Shown in pieces: positions 13,567-20,451 of a stretch of DNA of 20,451 bases (its first letter is position 1; every line of letters begins with the position of its first letter). The DNA lies in assembly GCA_009776515.1 (NCBI GenBank), contig WRNP01000004.1:1-20451 (forward strand). Direction: 5' to 3'. This DNA is from Dehalococcoidia bacterium. Lineage in GTDB: Bacteria > Chloroflexota > Dehalococcoidia > Dehalococcoidales > UBA1222. The position numbers were made by a program, and so were the translations under genes. The notes beneath the pieces were generated by a model. The model saw only the letters and a list, made by a program, of their open reading frames with translations. It searched no databases and had not been told where the DNA came from.

Positions 13567-15251
13567 GCCGGCACCTCCTTTTTGGGGGCTTCAATGACCT
13601 CGTGGAGAGCGGCCCCCGGCGGCACCATGGGGTATACGTTCTCGTCAGGGGAGATAACAAAATTCAGGATGAAAGGACCGGGAGTAGCAATCGCGCGCTC
13701 AATGGCCGGACGCACATCCCCCTTGCACGTGATGTTTGCAGCCGGAATGCCGTAGGCCTCAGCGAGCTTGACAAAATCCGGGCAGCTAAGGGTAGTAGCC
13801 ATATAACGTTGGCCATAGAAAAGACTCTGCCACTGGTGCACCATCCCCAACACACCATTGTTCATGATGGCGACTTTGATGCCGATGCTGTCGCGTGCCA
13901 CCGTGGACAACTCCTGGATGGTCATCTGGAAACTGCCGTCACCCGCCACGCACCATACAAGCTCATCTGGACGACCCACCTTAGCCCCTAAAGCGGCGGG
14001 CAACTCAAATCCCATCGTACCCAGCCCACCAGAGGAGATAAAGCTCCCTGGCTTGTCGTAGAAAAAGTGCTGAGCCGCAAACATCTGGTGCTGGCCGACA
14101 CCAGTCACCACAGTTGCTTCGCCTCCTGTGGCTTCCCATATCTGGCGAATAACATACTGCGGCAAGACTTCTCCTGCCTCGCGTATAGCTAGCGATGGGT
14201 GCTCCCGCTGCCACTCACTGAGTTGCGCCAGCCATTCACCATGTTCTAGGGGTATCATGAGTTTGTTCAAAGCGGCAAGCACCGCCCGTGCGTCGCCAAC
14301 GATGGGCACATCAACCCGCACGTTCTTGCCGATCTCCGCCGGATCAATGTCGATATGAATAACGTGCGCCTTAGGCGCAAAAGCGTTCACCCGAGAGGTG
14401 GCGCGATCATCAAAACGCATACCGACCGCCACAATTAAATCGGCGTCCTGCACGGCTAGGTTAGCGTAGGCCATACCATGCATTCCTAGCCAGCCGAAGT
14501 AAAGGGCATGGGTCGCTGGAAAGGCGCTTATTCCCAGCATGGTACTTACTACTGGTAGCTGAGCGGTCTCAGCCAGCTCCTTAAGCTCCCTACAAGCCCC
14601 AGAGATGAGCACACCTTGACCTGGCAGCAGGATTGGCTTTTTCGCTTCGGTGATGAGCTTGGCCGCCTTTTTAAGTTGGGCGGGGTGGCCGTTTATATTT
14701 GGCTTATAACCAGTCAGTTCCACTTTGCTGGGATAGTTGAATTCGGTACTCTCCACTTGGAGATCACGCGGCAGATCTATCAGCACTGGACCGGGGCGAC
14801 CGGTGCGGGCCAAGTAGAAAGCCTCTTTTATGGTCTGAGCCAAAAGATTTATATCAGTAACGATATAATTATGCTTGGTGATAGGCAAAGTTACGCCGGT
14901 GATGTCTATTTCCTGAAACGCATCCTTACCGATAAACGGTCGCCCTACCTGTCCCGTGATGGCTACCATTGGCGTGGAGTCCATATAGGCATCTGCAATA
15001 CCAGTGACGAGATTGGTTGCGCCTGGGCCGGAGGTGGCAAGACACACGCCTACTTTACCCGTAGCGCGGGCATAGCCCTCAGCAGCATGCGCCGCCCCCT
15101 GCTCATGCCCCATCAAAATATGCTTTAGTTGAGGATACTGAGTCAGGGTGTCATACAGCGGTAAGATCTGCCCACCCAGAATGCCGAAAATGACTTCGGT
15201 ACCCTCTTTTAGCAAGCTCTCACAAACGATTTGACCGCCGGTTATTTTCAT
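13542..15251 (-). CDS. ilvB: Acetolactate synthase, large catalytic subunit
   Basis: ThDP-dependent enzyme joining two pyruvates to acetolactate, or pyruvate with 2-oxobutyrate to acetohydroxybutyrate. The start at ATG 15251 gives 569 residues beginning MKITGGQIVCESLLKEG, the family's usual N-terminus; an in-frame GTG at 15266 adds five residues but has no better ribosome site. Catalytic Glu50 lies in MGHEQGAAHAAEGYARATG. The ThDP/Mg motif is GDGSFQMTIQE...NNG near residues 440-470, and the FAD-binding middle domain is present. It is separated from ilvD by 174 bases and overlaps ilvN, whose product should form its holoenzyme. Confidence 0.96.
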   Translation of the reverse strand: MKITGGQIVCESLLKEGTEVIFGILGGQILPLYDTLTQYPQLKHILMGHEQGAAHAAEGYARATGKVGVCLATSGPGATNLVTGIADAYMDSTPMVAITGQVGRPFIGKDAFQEIDITGVTLPITKHNYIVTDINLLAQTIKEAFYLARTGRPGPVLIDLPRDLQVESTEFNYPSKVELTGYKPNINGHPAQLKKAAKLITEAKKPILLPGQGVLISGACRELKELAETAQLPVVSTMLGISAFPATHALYFGWLGMHGMAYANLAVQDADLIVAVGMRFDDRATSRVNAFAPKAHVIHIDIDPAEIGKNVRVDVPIVGDARAVLAALNKLMIPLEHGEWLAQLSEWQREHPSLAIREAGEVLPQYVIRQIWEATGGEATVVTGVGQHQMFAAQHFFYDKPGSFISSGGLGTMGFELPAALGAKVGRPDELVWCVAGDGSFQMTIQELSTVARDSIGIKVAIMNNGVLGMVHQWQSLFYGQRYMATTLSCPDFVKLAEAYGIPAANITCKGDVRPAIERAIATPGPFILNFVISPDENVYPMVPPGAALHEVIEAPKKEVPAWSRRNTP

Positions 15252-15270
15252 AGTCCCACACTCCACAGGA

Positions 15271-15300
15271 GATATAGCCGCTTAACTTAACCAACATCAA
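15271..15300 (-). promoter_or_regulatory. Weak candidate promoter before ilvB
   Basis: TTGATG (15300-15295) and TATATC (15276-15271) are 18 bases apart on the minus strand in the ilvD-ilvB gap, each a 4/6 match. The implied start site would leave a leader of only about a dozen bases containing the GGAG ribosome site, so it may be a chance match. Confidence 0.22.
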
Positions 15301-15425
15301 CTTTTATAATGGCACCATGGTTATTTTGGTGTTAGCACGTCTTAAGTGAGTCGACTATACAGGAGAAATAAAAAAATTAGCTATGAAGTAGTTAGCCCCA
15401 CCCAAAAACCCCCAGCTCTAACCCG

Positions 15426-17090
15426 CTACTTGAACACCGCTCCCCGGCTTGCTGAGGAAACCTTCTCGGCATATCGTGCAAGGTAGCCCGACCCTACGAG
15501 CGGCGAAAGAGGTGATGCCTCTTCCAGACGGTCGACCAGTTCTTGATCCGAGAGTTCCACATCCAGCCGATAGTTGGGAATGTCTATCACAATGATATCC
15601 CCGTCTCTGAGGGCAGCGATTGGCCCCAGCTCGGCCGCCTCGGGCGAAACATGTCCGATAGCTGCGCCGCGCGTCGCTCCCGAAAAGCGCCCGTCAGTGA
15701 TGAGTGCAACTTCTGTATCCAGACCCATGCCGGCGAGGATGGAGGTAGGAGTAAGCATCTCACGCATACCCGGGCCACCACGGGGGCCTTCGTAACGAAT
15801 GACTACCACGTCACCCCTCTTGATAGACCCAGCCATGATGGCCTGGGTAGCCTCATCCTCTGAGTCAAAAACCCGAGCTGGCCCCTGGTGGGTCATCATA
15901 TCCGGCGCAACCGCCGAACGTTTAACCGCCGCTCCATCCGGAGCGATGTTGCCATATAGAATAGCGAGCCCTCCTTGAGGGGAATAGGCGGTCTCCACAG
16001 AGCGGATGACATCGTGGTCCAAAATTTCTGCCCCGGCGATGTTTTCACCCAGGGTGCGGCCAGTGACGGTAGGGGCATCCAAATGTAAATGTGACGCAAG
16101 CTCCTTAAGCACAGCGGAGATACCTCCCGCACGCTCCAAGTCTTCGATATGGTAGTCACCCGACGGGCGTATCTTGGCCAGAGTGGGCACCTGCTCGCTG
16201 ATCTTGTTGATATCAGTTAGCTGCCAGACTACGCCCGCCTCATGAGCAACAGCGGACAGGTGGAGAACTGAGTTGGTACTACCACCAAGCGCTACGTCAG
16301 CAGTGAAAGCATTGCTGAAAGCCTCGCGGGTGATGATGTTGTGGGGACGAATATTACTTACCAGGAGCTGCATTACTTGTTCCCCCGCCTGCCGCGCCAG
16401 CTTTGCGCGCCGCGGATCCACCGCAGGAATAGTACCATTACCAGGCAGCGCCATGCCGAGCGCCTCCATAATACAGTTCATGGTGTTGGCGGTAAACATC
16501 CCTGCACAGCTCCCGCAGCCGGGACAGGCCACCTTCACTAGGCTATCCAGCTCAGTCTCACTCATTTGACCGCTGCGAACCTTTCCCACCGCCTCAAAGA
16601 CAGAGCTCAGATCGACTTTCTCTACGCCATTTTGGGTTTCCAGCCGGCCGGCGAGCATGGGGCCGCCGCTTACGAAAACGGCAGGAAGATCCATGCGGGC
16701 TGCAGCCATAAGCATGCCCGGAACGACCTTATCGCAGTTTGGGATGAAGACCAAAGCATCAAACTGATGGGCTTGCGCCATCACTTCAACAGTGTCAGCA
16801 ATAAGTTCGCGGCTCGCTAAGCTATACTTCATACCCTCATGATTCATAGCGATACCATCGCAGACAGCGATGGTATTAAATTCAAAAGGCACGCCGCCCC
16901 CGTGGTGAATGCCCTCTTTCACAGCCTCGGCAATTGCGCGCAGGTGCATGTGTCCTGGAACGATCTCCGCAAAGCTGTTCACTACCCCAACAAAAGGCTT
17001 AGCGATATCCTCGGCGCCTACACCTAAAGCATGCAAAAGGGAGCGGTGGGGAGCACGCTCAATACCTTTTTTGGTAGCATCGCTTTTCAT
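15426..17090 (-). CDS. ilvD: Dihydroxy-acid dehydratase
   Basis: Dehydrates the dihydroxy acids to 2-oxoisovalerate and 3-methyl-2-oxovalerate. The 554-aa protein has iron-sulfur cysteines at Cys119 (FIPNCDKVVPG) and Cys192/Cys195 (CPGCGSCAGMFTANTMN). The N-terminal motif is NSFAEIVPGHMHL, as in E. coli IlvD, and lacks the extra cysteine of plant and mycobacterial [2Fe-2S] enzymes. An oxygen-sensitive [4Fe-4S] type is therefore expected, in keeping with an anaerobe. The start ATG has GAGGAAG 6 bases upstream. It is the first gene of the branched-chain cluster and has its own promoter plus a leader terminator. Confidence 0.96.
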   Translation of the reverse strand: MKSDATKKGIERAPHRSLLHALGVGAEDIAKPFVGVVNSFAEIVPGHMHLRAIAEAVKEGIHHGGGVPFEFNTIAVCDGIAMNHEGMKYSLASRELIADTVEVMAQAHQFDALVFIPNCDKVVPGMLMAAARMDLPAVFVSGGPMLAGRLETQNGVEKVDLSSVFEAVGKVRSGQMSETELDSLVKVACPGCGSCAGMFTANTMNCIMEALGMALPGNGTIPAVDPRRAKLARQAGEQVMQLLVSNIRPHNIITREAFSNAFTADVALGGSTNSVLHLSAVAHEAGVVWQLTDINKISEQVPTLAKIRPSGDYHIEDLERAGGISAVLKELASHLHLDAPTVTGRTLGENIAGAEILDHDVIRSVETAYSPQGGLAILYGNIAPDGAAVKRSAVAPDMMTHQGPARVFDSEDEATQAIMAGSIKRGDVVVIRYEGPRGGPGMREMLTPTSILAGMGLDTEVALITDGRFSGATRGAAIGHVSPEAAELGPIAALRDGDIIVIDIPNYRLDVELSDQELVDRLEEASPLSPLVGSGYLARYAEKVSSASRGAVFK

Positions 17091-17111
17091 GATTTGCTTC
17101 CTCGTAAGACT

Positions 17112-17133
17112 AAAAAACCGTCCTCTGGGACGG
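17112..17133 (-). terminator. Intrinsic terminator (attenuator) in the ilvD leader
   Basis: On the minus strand CCGTCC-CAGA-GGACGG forms a 6-bp GC-rich stem with a 4-base loop, followed directly by TTTTTT. It lies between the promoter and the ilvD start codon, so it would stop ilvD transcripts unless prevented. An upstream AACCG in the same leader could pair with CGGTT and disrupt the stem. This geometry is that of transcription attenuation. Confidence 0.75.
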
Positions 17134-17163
17134 ATAAGCCGCTCAAGCTATGTCGGTTGCCCT

Positions 17164-17192
17164 ACCATAACACAGGGGCAGGGGAGTGTCAA
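17164..17192 (-). promoter_or_regulatory. Near-consensus promoter of the branched-chain amino acid cluster
   Basis: A perfect TTGACA (17192-17187) is separated by exactly 17 bases from TATGGT (17169-17164) on the minus strand. The transcript would begin near 17157, about 66 bases before the ilvD ATG, and pass through the leader terminator at 17133-17112. Confidence 0.75.
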
Positions 17193-17244
17193 GAAAAATA
17201 TGCCATTGGTCTCTGTTAGCGCAACTCAATCTCTGATGCCAGCC

Positions 17245-17862
17245 TCACCATAGTCCTGTTACAACCTTCTCAATATCCTCTCTTTTGATCATTCCGTGCC
17301 GCAATATCTGGGGAGGACTTACGGTCATATCCACAATGGTGGATTCAATTCCTCCCGGCGTGCGACCGCCGTCTATGATGAAATCCACCCGATCGCTAAG
17401 CTGCGCCCGAACCTCCTCCGCTGTAACAGGGCTGGGTAGGCCGTGGACATTAGCGCTTGTACCTACCAGCGGCCTGCCCACAGCTTCCATTAAGGCAAGC
17501 GTTAAGGGGTGAGCTGGCACACGCACAGCTACAGTCGACCCGCCTGCTGTGATCATCTTAGGCACCCAAGTCGCACACGGGAGAACCAGGGTGAGAGCCC
17601 CCGGCCAAAAGTGCTCCATGAGCAACTGGGCTACCGCCGGCACAGTATGCACTACAGACGCTGCCTGCGCAATGTCCGCTACAAGTAGCGGCAGGGCTTG
17701 CGTCAAGGGACGCTCCTTAATCTCAAAAACTCGACAGATGGCAACGGGATTGTCTGCAAGCGCCCCTAGGCCATATACGGTATCGGTGGGAAAGGCAACT
17801 ACCCCTCCTTTATTAAGTATGGCAACGGCTCTTGCCAACTCCGCCGCAAGGTCGTTTTGCAA
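17245..17862 (-). CDS. tsaC: L-threonylcarbamoyladenylate synthase (TsaC/Sua5/YciO family)
   Basis: Uses threonine, bicarbonate and ATP to make threonylcarbamoyl-AMP, the precursor of the t6A37 modification of ANN-decoding tRNAs. The 205-aa protein is a single YrdC domain without the C-terminal Sua5 extension. The N-terminus has GGVVAFPTDTVYGLGALA, then KERPLTQALPLLV (the usual K-x-R-P site), HFWPGALTLVLP, VAVRVPAHP and the substrate loop PLVGTSANVHGLPSP. The start is TTG 17862, supported by AAGGA 6 bases upstream. It is divergent from guaA across 58 bases and upstream of the ilvD promoter on the same strand. YciO paralogues look similar, so the exact activity is a family-level assignment. 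Confidence 0.88.
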   Translation of the reverse strand: MQNDLAAELARAVAILNKGGVVAFPTDTVYGLGALADNPVAICRVFEIKERPLTQALPLLVADIAQAASVVHTVPAVAQLLMEHFWPGALTLVLPCATWVPKMITAGGSTVAVRVPAHPLTLALMEAVGRPLVGTSANVHGLPSPVTAEEVRAQLSDRVDFIIDGGRTPGGIESTIVDMTVSPPQILRHGMIKREDIEKVVTGLW

Positions 17863-17884
17863 GCTAAGTCCTTCCTGCCTTCTC

Positions 17885-17913
17885 TTGACCGCCAGTATAG
17901 CATAGTGCTACTC
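17885..17913. promoter_or_regulatory. Divergent tsaC/guaA promoter region
   Basis: The 58-base gap holds a minus-strand TATACT (17899-17894) suited to tsaC, with only a poor -35. On the plus strand TTGACC (17885-17890) is followed 18 bases later by a weak TACTCT at 17909-17914. If the latter is used, the guaA transcript would start almost at its ATG, consistent with the absence of a ribosome site there. Confidence 0.3.
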
Positions 17914-17920
17914 TACACGA

Positions 17921-19606
17921 ATGGAAAATCCCCGCGATCTTGCTACGGAAGCCAGCTACCGCGTCGCCACCTCAGGCGACATTGAGGTTGGCACCTATCT
18001 CGAGATCGCCCGCGAGAAAGCTGGCCAGCAGGCAGTCGAAGCCGTCGAAGCCGTCTCAGGTGCCGAGCGAGAAGCTATTGTCGTCATTGATTTTGGTTCG
18101 CAGTATAGCCTGCTCATCGCCCGCCGCGTACGCGAGTTGCACGTCTACTGCGAATTGGTCGCACACGATACGCCGTGGGAAAAGATTGCCCCCCTCAATC
18201 CTAAGGGCTTTATCCTTTCTGGCGGACCGTCCAGCGTCTATGCCGATGACGCCCCCATGGCTCCTGCCTACATCTTCGAAAAGGGTTTGCCCGTGCTTGG
18301 TATCTGCTACGGCATGCAGGTTATAGCCAAGCAGCTCGGGGGTCAAGTAGCAGAGGGCATTCACAAAGAGTACGGGCACTCGGTGCTACATCTTAGCGAC
18401 CAGAACTCACCCTTATTCCGCGATCTGCCAGAGTCATCCCCTGTTTGGATGAGCCATGGCGACCGCATCGAAGAAATGCCAGCTGGCTTTAAAGCGATCG
18501 CTTATACTGAAAACTCTCCTGTGGCCGCCATGGGCGATGCCGCTGAGAAGATCTATGGGCTACAGTGCCATCCCGAGGTAGCCCATACCCAATACGGCGC
18601 AATCATTCTTAAGAACTTCATCTTCAATATCTGTAGCTGTCAGGGCAACTGGACAGTGGGTAGCTTCATCGCTGACAGTCTCACGCACATCCGCGAACAG
18701 GTAGGCGAAGGACGTGTCATCTGCGCCATCTCGGGCGGGGTAGATTCATCGGTGGTAGCCACACTCATCCACCGCGCTATCGGTGATAAGCTGACTTGTA
18801 TTTTTGTGAACAACGGGCTGTTGCGCCGCCAAGAGGCCGAACGCACCTTGGAGGTGTTCCGCAACCACCTGCGCATGAACATCGTCTATGTCCACGCCGA
18901 AGAGCGTTTCCTCGAACGCCTAGCGGGCGTTATCGACCCCGAGACCAAGCGCAAGACTATCGGCAATGAGTTCATCCGGATATTCGAGGAAGAGGCAAGC
19001 AAACTCGGCAAGGTCGATTTCTTAGCCCAAGGCACGCTCTATCCTGACGTCATCGAAAGTGTTTCCTCCACAAGCACCGCCTCGGCCAAGATCAAGACCC
19101 ACCACAACGTGGGCGGACTACCATCACGTATGACCCTTAAGTTGATTGAGCCATTGCGTTTCCTTTTTAAAGATGAGGCGCGCCAGGTTGGCACCGAATT
19201 GGGATTGCCAGAGGAGATGGTCTGGCGCCAGCCTTTCCCCGGACCAGGGCTTGCCATCCGTGTTATCGGTGAGGTCACTAAGGAGCGCCTTGAAATGCTT
19301 CGTGCCGCAGACTGGGTTGTCATGTCCGAGATAAAGCGCGCCAACCTCTACCGCAAGCTTTGGCAGAGCTTCGCCATCCTAACCGATGTGCGCAGTGTAG
19401 GCGTAATGGGGGATTTTCGCACATATGGCAACATTGTGGCCGTCCGTGCCGTGACCTCCGATGATGCCATGACCGCCGACTGGGCGAGATTGCCGTACGA
19501 TGTGCTGGCTACCATCTCTAGTCGCATCGCGAACGAAGTTCCTGGCGTAAACCGTGTGGTCTACGACATCACCTCTAAGCCACCTGGAACAATTGAGTGG
19601 GAATGA
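17921..19606 (+). CDS. guaA: GMP synthase (glutamine-hydrolysing)
   Basis: Aminates XMP to GMP with glutamine and ATP in the cytosol. The 561-aa protein has the class I glutamine amidotransferase domain (nucleophile Cys129 in GICYGMQ; His217 and Glu219 in LQCHPEVAHTQ). The ATP-pyrophosphatase P-loop SGGVDSS follows at 271-277, then the C-terminal dimerisation domain ending GVNRVVYDITSKPPGTIEWE. The core starts only at about residue 51 (EAIVVIDFGSQYSLLIARRV). The first 48 residues are an acidic, alanine-rich extension absent from ordinary GuaA of roughly 510-525 residues. No other start codon lies between ATG 17921 and the core, and no clear ribosome site precedes it. It is the only complete plus-strand gene in the window. 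Confidence 0.95.
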   Translation: MENPRDLATEASYRVATSGDIEVGTYLEIAREKAGQQAVEAVEAVSGAEREAIVVIDFGSQYSLLIARRVRELHVYCELVAHDTPWEKIAPLNPKGFILSGGPSSVYADDAPMAPAYIFEKGLPVLGICYGMQVIAKQLGGQVAEGIHKEYGHSVLHLSDQNSPLFRDLPESSPVWMSHGDRIEEMPAGFKAIAYTENSPVAAMGDAAEKIYGLQCHPEVAHTQYGAIILKNFIFNICSCQGNWTVGSFIADSLTHIREQVGEGRVICAISGGVDSSVVATLIHRAIGDKLTCIFVNNGLLRRQEAERTLEVFRNHLRMNIVYVHAEERFLERLAGVIDPETKRKTIGNEFIRIFEEEASKLGKVDFLAQGTLYPDVIESVSSTSTASAKIKTHHNVGGLPSRMTLKLIEPLRFLFKDEARQVGTELGLPEEMVWRQPFPGPGLAIRVIGEVTKERLEMLRAADWVVMSEIKRANLYRKLWQSFAILTDVRSVGVMGDFRTYGNIVAVRAVTSDDAMTADWARLPYDVLATISSRIANEVPGVNRVVYDITSKPPGTIEWE

Positions 19607-19922
19607 CGGGAGTAGTAGATGGAGGCTCTGAAAGCCTTGCCGCATAAGGGCTTGTGAGTAGCTGTGTTTTATTGTGATGATATTTTGATGACCAAAAGAA
19701 TGGATGTCGATGACACGCAGAGAAAAGGCAATCATGTTACTCGCAAGTCCATTGAGTTGTATATGCTTCAGTGTTTAAAAAAACACTGCCGGATTATTAC
19801 TGAGCTTTTACGAAAAAGCTGATTGAACAAATAACAGAAGGTTGATAATGTTGCTTCATTAGGTAATAGTCGGATTTTTTAGAAATTCAAAGGAAATATG
19901 CATGTTGATAGGAGGAGTATTG
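19607..19922 (+). other. AT-rich spacer after guaA
   Basis: This stretch of just over 300 bases holds no gene I can support. Near 19631-19652 an imperfect AAGCC...GGCTT stem could be a weak guaA terminator. From about 19,660 the composition becomes clearly richer in A and T, and two perfect hairpins occur (19769-19788, 19803-19820). The end carries the strong ribosome site of the next gene. Confidence 0.5.
19769..19820. repeat. Two adjacent AT-rich hairpins
   Basis: CAGTGTTT-AAAA-AAACACTG (19769-19788, 8-bp stem) is followed 14 bases later by AGCTTTT-ACGA-AAAAGCT (19803-19820, 7-bp stem). Both arms match perfectly. Neither is followed by a T-tract, so simple termination is not indicated. Their position at the composition change suggests a junction or the leader of the downstream gene. 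Confidence 0.6.
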
Positions 19923-20451
19923 ATGGATAATTTATTTCATCGGTACGAAGCAATCGAGCAACAAGGAAGCGAGATAACAATACCGGATTATTTCCCGGCA
20001 ATTTATGTTTCCGAAGACAATGATATTTATTGTTATATGGGCATTTTTCTGAATGAAACTCAACGAGATGTGAGACTGCATATGAATCCTTATTATATGC
20101 ATGGAAAACATTCTACAGATAATAAATTTGCAGCTCAGATAAAAGGGTTCTTTCGAATCATCAGCGGCTATATTGCAGTAGATCATTTTATTGATAATCA
20201 ATATCGCGATATGAAATATAAAAAAGTTGACGCACATATTAGTTTCCCTGTAGCTGCAGAAACATATTTCGGTGTACTAATAAATAGGGACGAAGATGAA
20301 ATGTTGACCAGAGCTATATTTGGATCAACATATAGCGAACTAAGTTCTATCTTAGAAGGCTATGCAAAGATATTGGGAACGTATAATATGTATACTCAAT
20401 ACCCTCGAATCACTCGATCAGTCCGTTCAATGAACTATTGTGACATCACAG
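19923..20451 (+). CDS. Unrecognised AT-rich gene, 5' part only
   Basis: An open frame runs from ATG 19923 off the right edge, giving 176 codons with no stop. A strong GGAGGAG ribosome site lies 5 bases upstream. The product starts MDNLFHRYEAIEQQGSEITI and contains DYFPAIYVSEDNDIYCYMGI, HMNPYYMHGKH and TYNMYTQYPRI-like tyrosine-rich stretches. It has no signal peptide, membrane segment or nucleotide-binding motif in the visible part. Its codon use (AAT, TAT, ATA, AGA) is very unlike the GC-balanced genes to the left, which suggests recent acquisition. I do not recognise the family; a defence, phage or other accessory protein is possible, but nothing here shows it. Confidence 0.7.
   Translation, partial: MDNLFHRYEAIEQQGSEITIPDYFPAIYVSEDNDIYCYMGIFLNETQRDVRLHMNPYYMHGKHSTDNKFAAQIKGFFRIISGYIAVDHFIDNQYRDMKYKKVDAHISFPVAAETYFGVLINRDEDEMLTRAIFGSTYSELSSILEGYAKILGTYNMYTQYPRITRSVRSMNYCDIT

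Noticed and set aside
15363..15423. Terminator-like GTTAG/CTAAC pairing with a later T-run after ilvD
   Set aside because: The stem is 5 bp with a 22-base loop and the T-run is not adjacent to it, so termination is not supported.
19932..20237. Minus-strand 101-codon frame at the right edge
   Set aside because: It is the shadow of the plus-strand gene that has the strong ribosome site and runs off the window.

Overview
This window looks like the chromosome of an anaerobic bacterium, most plausibly an uncultured Dehalococcoidia (Chloroflexota). That placement is an inference. It rests on a complete branched-chain amino acid cluster that includes a citramalate synthase, small archaeal-type LeuC and LeuD, an E. 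coli-type DHAD lacking the N-terminal cysteine, and a methanogen-type thymidylate synthase among proteins I know only as anonymous conserved proteins. The base composition is balanced over most of the window and turns visibly AT-rich after about 19,640.

Left edge (1-400): the C-terminal end and right terminus of an IS30-family element, then a minus-strand tRNA-Lys(CUU) with its own promoter. Positions 405-3568 (minus) hold a tight four-gene operon behind a perfect TATAAT box: a coiled-coil protein, an unknown 229-aa protein, a methanogen-type thymidylate synthase, and a lipoprotein with a metallopeptidase-like but altered motif (EEWMH). Next to it lies a wrecked nitroreductase gene (3663-4114).

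Positions 4179-17090 (minus, transcribed right to left) hold ilvD, ilvB, ilvN, ilvC, a broken small membrane-protein gene with a repeat-rich spacer, leuA, a 35-aa membrane micro-ORF, leuC, a DUF3052-like gene, leuD, leuB and cimA. Together these convert pyruvate and acetyl-CoA into the 2-oxo acids of valine, leucine and isoleucine. IlvB/N, IlvC and IlvD serve valine and isoleucine, LeuA/C/D/B extends the chain to leucine, and CimA with LeuC/D/B supplies 2-oxobutyrate, so threonine deaminase is not needed. Only the transaminase is absent. The ilvD leader holds a near-consensus promoter followed at once by an intrinsic terminator, which suggests transcription attenuation.

Positions 17245-19606: divergent tsaC (t6A synthesis, minus) and guaA (GMP synthase, plus). 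GuaA carries an unusual N-terminal extension of about 48 residues. The last 0.8 kb is AT-rich, has two perfect hairpins, and contains the start of an unrecognised plus-strand gene cut by the window end.

The points most worth following are the 35-aa transmembrane micro-ORF fitted exactly between leuA and leuC, the four-gene thymidylate synthase/lipoprotein operon, the predicted NADH-type cofactor loop of IlvC, the ilvD attenuator, and the frameshifted two-helix membrane gene beside a duplicated 21-bp motif.
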